From contig JASLID010000091.1 of assembly GCA_030153045.1 (NCBI GenBank), positions 1 through 64,000 on the forward strand: a stretch of DNA of 64,000 nucleotides, given 5' to 3'. The stretch's first letter is position 1; every line of letters begins with the position of its first letter. Below are positions 61,501 through 64,000 of this stretch, in pieces. The stretch comes from Flavobacterium sp. (GTDB lineage: Bacteria; Bacteroidota; Bacteroidia; Flavobacteriales; Flavobacteriaceae). The translations under genes were made by a program, and so were the position numbers. The notes beneath the pieces are model-generated. The model was given only the letters and a program-made list of their open reading frames with translations. It was not told where the DNA came from and did not search any database.

Positions 61501-62423
61501 CTACAAATAATCCAGCTATCACTACTATTGGATCACCAACAAGCACAACAACAGCTATTTCAGGATTCAATGTGCCAGGTGTTTATACTTATTATTGGAA
61601 AACACGTTACTGCGAAAAACCATTTACGGTTACTTACCAAGGTCTTAATGAAGTCGCTACAGTTGCTTCACCAGTTGAACATTGTTTAAATCAAACAACT
61701 TCAGCCTTAACAGCTACTACGCCGGCAGGTTATACTTTACTATGGTATACGACTCCTTCGGGAGGTACTGGAAGTGTGAATGCTCCAATTGCATCAACAG
61801 CTGTATTGGGTACAACGACTTACTATGTTGCTTTAGTTAGTGGAACAGGTTGTATAGGACCAAGAACTCCAATACAGGTTGATGTAATCGATTTGGTTGC
61901 TCCTACAGTAGGATTCAATTATGATAGTGAATTCTATTGTACAGAAGGATTAGCTCCGATCATTACAACTGATTCAGGGTTTACAACTGGTGGTACTTTT
62001 ACAGCTACACCAACAGGATTATCTATTGATCCTGCAACAGGAGCTATTGATTTGTTGTTAAGTACTCCTGGAGTTGAATATACAGTTACTTATTCGGTAG
62101 CAGAGCAGGATTGCCACTTCGCCGATAATCAAAGTGTAATCGTTAGAGTTGAAGGAAATTGTGGCTCTATTCCAAGAGGTATTTCTCCAAATGGAGACGG
62201 TGCAAATGATTCTTTCGATTTGACTGGAATGGGCGTAAGTGAACTTAATATTTTCAACCGTTACGGAACACAAGTGTATTCTTTTAGAGGAGAATATGCT
62301 GCGCAATGGAATGGTAAGTCTGATGATGGAAAAGAATTAACAGACGGAACATATTTCTACAGCATTCACAAAGATAACGGAACAACCGTAACTGGTTGGG
62401 TATATATTAATAGACAATATTAA
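55533..62423 (+). CDS. Giant surface adhesin 2, paralogue of adhesin 1, T9SS type B end
   Basis: 2296 residues, with the same order of domains as adhesin 1: long N-region and signal (LGINLLLISLFGLFSNTAFA), choice-of-anchor J and FN3 units in alternation (WEVVVQPVGTGVPTTPG, YEVYVRAVC), a PPC-like unit near 310-475, sandwich domains, an Ig-like unit and the type B domain (PRGISPNGDGANDSFDL, NRYGTQVYSFRGE, LTDGTYFYSIHKD). The extra length comes partly from an insertion near residues 1205-1280 (ITVASAQGARVGDRVWIPGW) in the fourth choice-of-anchor J unit. The shared motif of adhesin 1 is absent upstream. It leads the second adhesin-PorP-OmpA unit. Confidence 0.9.
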   Translation: MQKTTPISNWIFIAELFLRHKKNLGINLLLISLFGLFSNTAFAQLTLENFNGGIPSPPWAVTSNQTVTNNWVPTTPTGGYLGTPGAMVNPSLNNTVGTTVEYYLISPQFITPNATEIRFHTKQGSFTNKGTTYQVRLSTASQPDIGGFNVPLATWTEAQLNVSAMTYEEKIVTIPSIPAGIPVYIAFVAITNQDAANLPATTGDTWFIDNVRVIESCAKVTGINTTMSANGGLINWDSTATNFEIQIVPQGNGIGATGTAVTGTSYNATTLTSGAPFVDGTTYDVYIKTICDSTTGSLWAGPFQITTTRLGLTCDTPVVIPTTNIATTPYVLSTNLSTFHDNPNYTTLNSQGLSCQPVGSTSNWLNGDHAFLSYTPTTTGLVNVSLATNTNTATGCYNTLSSVFIFDNCTGIGTTANCLGALVTGEPSGVSSAQLQNVYLQAGQTYYFVISSPYQYYPDRDGASICFTFTLSQPSCPIPSGFSYDNLLQTSARFSWANPQNLASNWEYIAKPVSQGAPVGADVLMSTSTNSNNLATGLTPNTSYNLYVRSVCSGVPGPWGNPFPFKTQCTVFPTPYSTQFAAATAADPEPCWTSIDLNNDGRFFTYVGDPGISNPPQGQVLALRTAAAGNLTNDMVSSPQIHLDGITQKRLRYKVNVYGNWGPSVNPTPGPGSFEIKLSTTGVGPQNFTTTIAPLASYTTGYHYVEKIVPLPNIAGDVNIAWIAPTGAVQAGTSIFIDDVNIEDLPACSEPSYPVITAGSITTNSAEVSWTNGYNNTQWEVVVQPVGTGVPTTPGIIVNTNPYTLTGLNSSTRYEVYVRAVCSPLLQSTWAGPINFITVCTTQPIPYFESLNDSDVNTKKFCWTVDNRNGDNNAKWTIAATEATIRPQDLFMNPFVSYDDYLISAQINVVGQKMLKFKYKAASTIMNPTQRGNFEVLMSSTPDFSNPTVLIPAHDFTNGDFLEDFVIFNGIGPAYFAFHLPSTIDNPRNTGIVTIDDFSIDDAPLCPDPSLPIASNILTTSATLSWTRGFSETQWEIAIQSPNSGVPTGSGIVINTNPTYNATGLSPNTTYEYYVRAVCGSDYSAWIGPLKFKTICNVLPTPFIETFDSNSTTESCWTIVNNNEDSNVWDLGMPVEPMFGDQMAAINCYTNGNSDDWMISPTLAVQPNQRLRFYYKGFSFEEDLKVKISTNGVDISQFTTILYENNVLTTTTGTTAGSNTITVASAQGARVGDRVWIPGWPLPYPTNVASISGNTITLTNAATLTLAGPLSVEFIHEVINNTEPKEMIINLTGITVPTNVNIAFQVPKYPSNSWNYRGSYLFIDNVVVENIPACPSVFNVTTNTNAITDTTATINWQSAGSETSWEISVQPFGTPAPIGNTLPQYLHTANAPSDPPYTITGLTPSTRYQYFVRAICSGTSQSVWVGPFEFLTKCDISNMCEYTISLSNGNTGQVNQGLDVVQNGIVIQTLTFPVVAPNQPTVLDYSIYLCSGIEFNLYWRGQGSGLQYSQAQAVVKDYLGNVVWTSPLGLGTINTNIYTGVSNCSVIACPQPTNLAVNNLGVLSWTPGGSETEWEVAIQPLGHGSIPQSGQPVLGTPNYTPSATDFNFDPTAGTYEYFVRAKCSTTDKSYWTGPKVFIRNDEPDSAIRLQVNSNGTCASQGTRASFIGATASNVPTSCGGVNGGDIWYEFVATSKVHTVELSNFNPGSYYASSYTGSFPTIILSLYEVQANGSLVEKVCSENNSLVTTYSSELTVGTTYKIRVKYNATEFVDKKFDICVSTPSDLCDMNAFNYSFEKLPMQNVTGISTIIHSKLVPGWRTNTDWGTVFFHEASNSPGVIPYEGSQCLQLTQDGAAAWNPNDPNIKGLYKDFETSAEIKKVDYSFASASRLSGAGTTIELWAGPPSGPFVMLTEHTSSTLVWSLRKGTYDVPVGQTTTRFIFRVRGNATGHLLDAANFKVNTDIVTEDATLTCDQMTLNVEAAGVGEWIVATNNPAITTIGSPTSTTTAISGFNVPGVYTYYWKTRYCEKPFTVTYQGLNEVATVASPVEHCLNQTTSALTATTPAGYTLLWYTTPSGGTGSVNAPIASTAVLGTTTYYVALVSGTGCIGPRTPIQVDVIDLVAPTVGFNYDSEFYCTEGLAPIITTDSGFTTGGTFTATPTGLSIDPATGAIDLLLSTPGVEYTVTYSVAEQDCHFADNQSVIVRVEGNCGSIPRGISPNGDGANDSFDLTGMGVSELNIFNRYGTQVYSFRGEYAAQWNGKSDDGKELTDGTYFYSIHKDNGTTVTGWVYINRQY

Positions 62424-62436
62424 TCAGCAATTAAAA

Positions 62437-62472
62437 ACAGTCTGTTTGTTTTATAACAGGCAAACAGACTGT
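62437..62472 (+). promoter_or_regulatory. Intercistronic hairpin between adhesin 2 and porP/sprF 2
   Basis: ACAGTCTGTTTG pairs perfectly with CAAACAGACTGT around a 12-base loop. No T run follows. It corresponds in position and partly in sequence to the hairpin at 46181. Confidence 0.65.
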
Positions 62473-62501
62473 ATTAATTGTAAAAAGCAATCTCTCACAA
62501 A

Positions 62502-63437
62502 ATGAAAAAAATATATTTCACAACGATATTAATCGCCCTGTTATCAATAGATATGGTGGCGCAACAAGATCCACACTATACACAATATATGTATAATATG
62601 AACGTGGTCAATCCAGCTTATGCTGGTTCAAAAGAGAACTTGTCTGTTGGTTTACTTTACAGACAGCAATGGGTTAATATGGAAGGAGCTCCTAAAACAT
62701 TAACAATGTCTGTACACAGTCCAGCAGGAAAAAATGTTGGTTTGGGACTTTCAGTAATTTCAGATAAAATTGGCCCTATTGAAGAGAATAACGTATATGC
62801 AGATTTCTCATATACTTTGAATTTAGGAGGAGATCACCGTTTGGCATTCGGACTTAAAGGAGGAGCGACTTTCCATAAAGTAGGTTTGTTTTCTGATATT
62901 GGAAATGGATATGTACAACACGAAGGTGATTTGGCTTTTAAAGAAGATACCAGTAATACGTATTTGAATATTGGAGCAGGTTTGTTTTACTATTCTAAAA
63001 ATTACTACTTGGCTTTTTCGGTACCAAATATGCTAAAAAGCAAGCATCTTGATGTAACTCAAAATGGACAAGAGTATCAGTATGGAAGCGAAACGCAACA
63101 TTACTTTTTAACAGGAGGCTATGTGTTTGATTTATCTCAAAGCACAAAATTTAAGCCTTCAGCCATGTTGAAATCGGCTTTTAATGCACCAATTTCTGTA
63201 GATGTTTCAGCTAACTTTTTGTTCTTCGATAAGTTCGAATTAGGTGCAACATATAGACTTGATGATTCTTATGGAGCTATGGTGAATTATGCGATTACAC
63301 CAAACATTAAAGCAGGTTATGCTTATGATCATGTGATTTCAGATTTAAAAGTAACAGCTCCTGCATCACATGAGTTTATGTTATTGTTTGATTTGAATTT
63401 CCCTAAAAAAGTATCTGTTTCACCTAGATTTTTCTAA
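62502..63437 (+). CDS. PorP/SprF family T9SS outer-membrane protein 2
   Basis: 311 residues, the same length as copy 1 and mostly identical to it (QQDPHYTQYMYNMNVVNPAY, end SVSPRFF). Signal peptide IYFTTILIALLSIDMVAQ. It is the likely cognate partner of adhesin 2. Many third-position differences from copy 1 (this copy is more AT-rich) show that the duplication is not recent. Confidence 0.93.
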   Translation: MKKIYFTTILIALLSIDMVAQQDPHYTQYMYNMNVVNPAYAGSKENLSVGLLYRQQWVNMEGAPKTLTMSVHSPAGKNVGLGLSVISDKIGPIEENNVYADFSYTLNLGGDHRLAFGLKGGATFHKVGLFSDIGNGYVQHEGDLAFKEDTSNTYLNIGAGLFYYSKNYYLAFSVPNMLKSKHLDVTQNGQEYQYGSETQHYFLTGGYVFDLSQSTKFKPSAMLKSAFNAPISVDVSANFLFFDKFELGATYRLDDSYGAMVNYAITPNIKAGYAYDHVISDLKVTAPASHEFMLLFDLNFPKKVSVSPRFF

Positions 63438-63454
63438 CCAAAAAGTAACTTACA

Positions 63455-64000
63455 ATGAAAAAAATATATATAACACTAAATTTAGTTTTGCTTTTGAACG
63501 CAAGTTATGGGCAAGACAAGTTTACAGCCAAAGCAGATAAACTTTTTGAAAGTTATCAATATGTTGGTGCTATTGAAGAATATTCAAAATTGGCAAATAG
63601 TAAAAATGCTACACCATATGTATACACACAGTTAGCAGATAGTTATTATAATGTGTTTAATACAGAAGAAGCTGCAAGATGGTATGCTAAAGCGGTTGAA
63701 GGTAAAGCAAATGCTGAAACCTATTACCGTTATGCTCAAACATTAAAAGCGTTAGGAAAATATCAGGAAGCTAACAAACAAATGGATGTTTTTGCTGGTT
63801 TGTCTCCTAACGATTCAAGAGCGAAAGAACACAAAGCAAATCCAAATTACATTCCAAGTTTAGCAAACAAATCTAAACTTTTTGATGTAGCTGAAACTAC
63901 GGTTAATAGTAAAGGTCAAAGCAATTTTGGTGCGGTACTTTCTAATGATAATGTGCTGTATTTTGTGAATACGAGAAGTGCTTCTAAAAAAACGGACAAA
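63455..64000 (+). CDS. OmpA-family protein 2, cut by the window end
   Basis: The ATG at 63455 opens a frame that reads MKKIYITLNLVLLLNASYGQ, then DKFTAKADKLFESYQYVGAI, and stays open to the last base. It aligns with the N-terminal part of the OmpA protein at 47196 (TPR part NVFNTEEAARWYAKAVEGKA and the start of the propeller, VLYFVNTRSASKKTDK). The start lies 17 bp after the PorP/SprF stop, as in cluster 1. The rest is outside the window. Confidence 0.92.
   Translation, partial: MKKIYITLNLVLLLNASYGQDKFTAKADKLFESYQYVGAIEEYSKLANSKNATPYVYTQLADSYYNVFNTEEAARWYAKAVEGKANAETYYRYAQTLKALGKYQEANKQMDVFAGLSPNDSRAKEHKANPNYIPSLANKSKLFDVAETTVNSKGQSNFGAVLSNDNVLYFVNTRSASKKTDK

Overview
The window looks like a chromosomal segment of a Flavobacterium-type Bacteroidota. 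It is AT-rich. Many upstream regions carry TAnnTTTG-like -7 boxes and lack Shine-Dalgarno sequences. The genes include type IX secretion (T9SS) cargo with type A and type B C-terminal domains, PorP/SprF-like and OmpA partners, a TonB receptor paired with a DUF4249 lipoprotein, and N-terminal modules typical of the phylum.

Layout. (1) 1-10.7 kb: the 3' part of a tRNA-Val, then ordinary genes: an FAD monooxygenase with a zinc-finger-like N-terminus, a hydrolase/ECF sigma/membrane-protein operon, a CAP lipoprotein, DUF4268, a NudL-like Nudix enzyme, PlsC, DUF1456, TerB-like, a secreted protein built of about 19 short repeats, a methyltransferase and DUF1801. (2) 10.7-16.0 kb: seven small genes, all on the minus strand, each separated from the next by a 135-140 bp imperfect palindrome (one has collapsed to about 26 bp). 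(3) 16-20.8 kb: sensory genes (a PAS protein, a membrane protein with a histidine-less HisKA-like tail, a PAS histidine kinase), a thioredoxin-like protein, a lipoprotein and a remnant of the uvrB 3' end. (4) 20.95-24.7 kb: a second cluster of the same kind, with three full sites and one degenerate site, ending against intact uvrB. (5) 24.7-35.1 kb: uvrB, a hydrolase, rlmF, thiamine pyrophosphokinase, a type B T9SS protein, DUF4249 and a TonB receptor, all on the minus strand. (6) 35.6-64 kb, plus strand: an AraC regulator with TPRs, a TPR protein, a secreted tail-collar-like protein, and two copies of a giant adhesin - PorP/SprF - OmpA cluster with a 1950-residue type A adhesin between them. 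The last OmpA gene runs off the window.

The main finding is that regions 2 and 4 have the organisation of integron gene cassettes. Each cassette begins with a TT-containing box. That box reappears, inverted and cassette-specific, at the start of the cassette's own palindromic site; four consecutive cassettes show perfect 8-9 bp pairs with different sequences. This is the signature of attC sites cut at G^TT. No integrase lies in the window, so these would be clusters of attC sites lacking an integrase, in a phylum where such arrays are little described. Most sites also carry a TATATTTG box, matching the Bacteroidota -7 element, in their central loop and pointing into the next cassette. Both array heads share a 16-bp element that includes this box. 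This suggests that each cassette may receive its own promoter from the site next to it. The cargo is mostly predicted to be exported or in the membrane.

A second coherent theme is the adhesin locus. A conserved motif containing AATTCGGTAAACT lies 65-75 bp upstream of three transcription units (collar-like protein, adhesin cluster 1, type A adhesin). It sits just above -33/-7-like elements and is near the AraC-type regulator gene. Hairpins without a clear U-tract lie between each type B adhesin and its PorP/SprF gene. All functional statements rest on reading motifs and architecture; no database search was possible.
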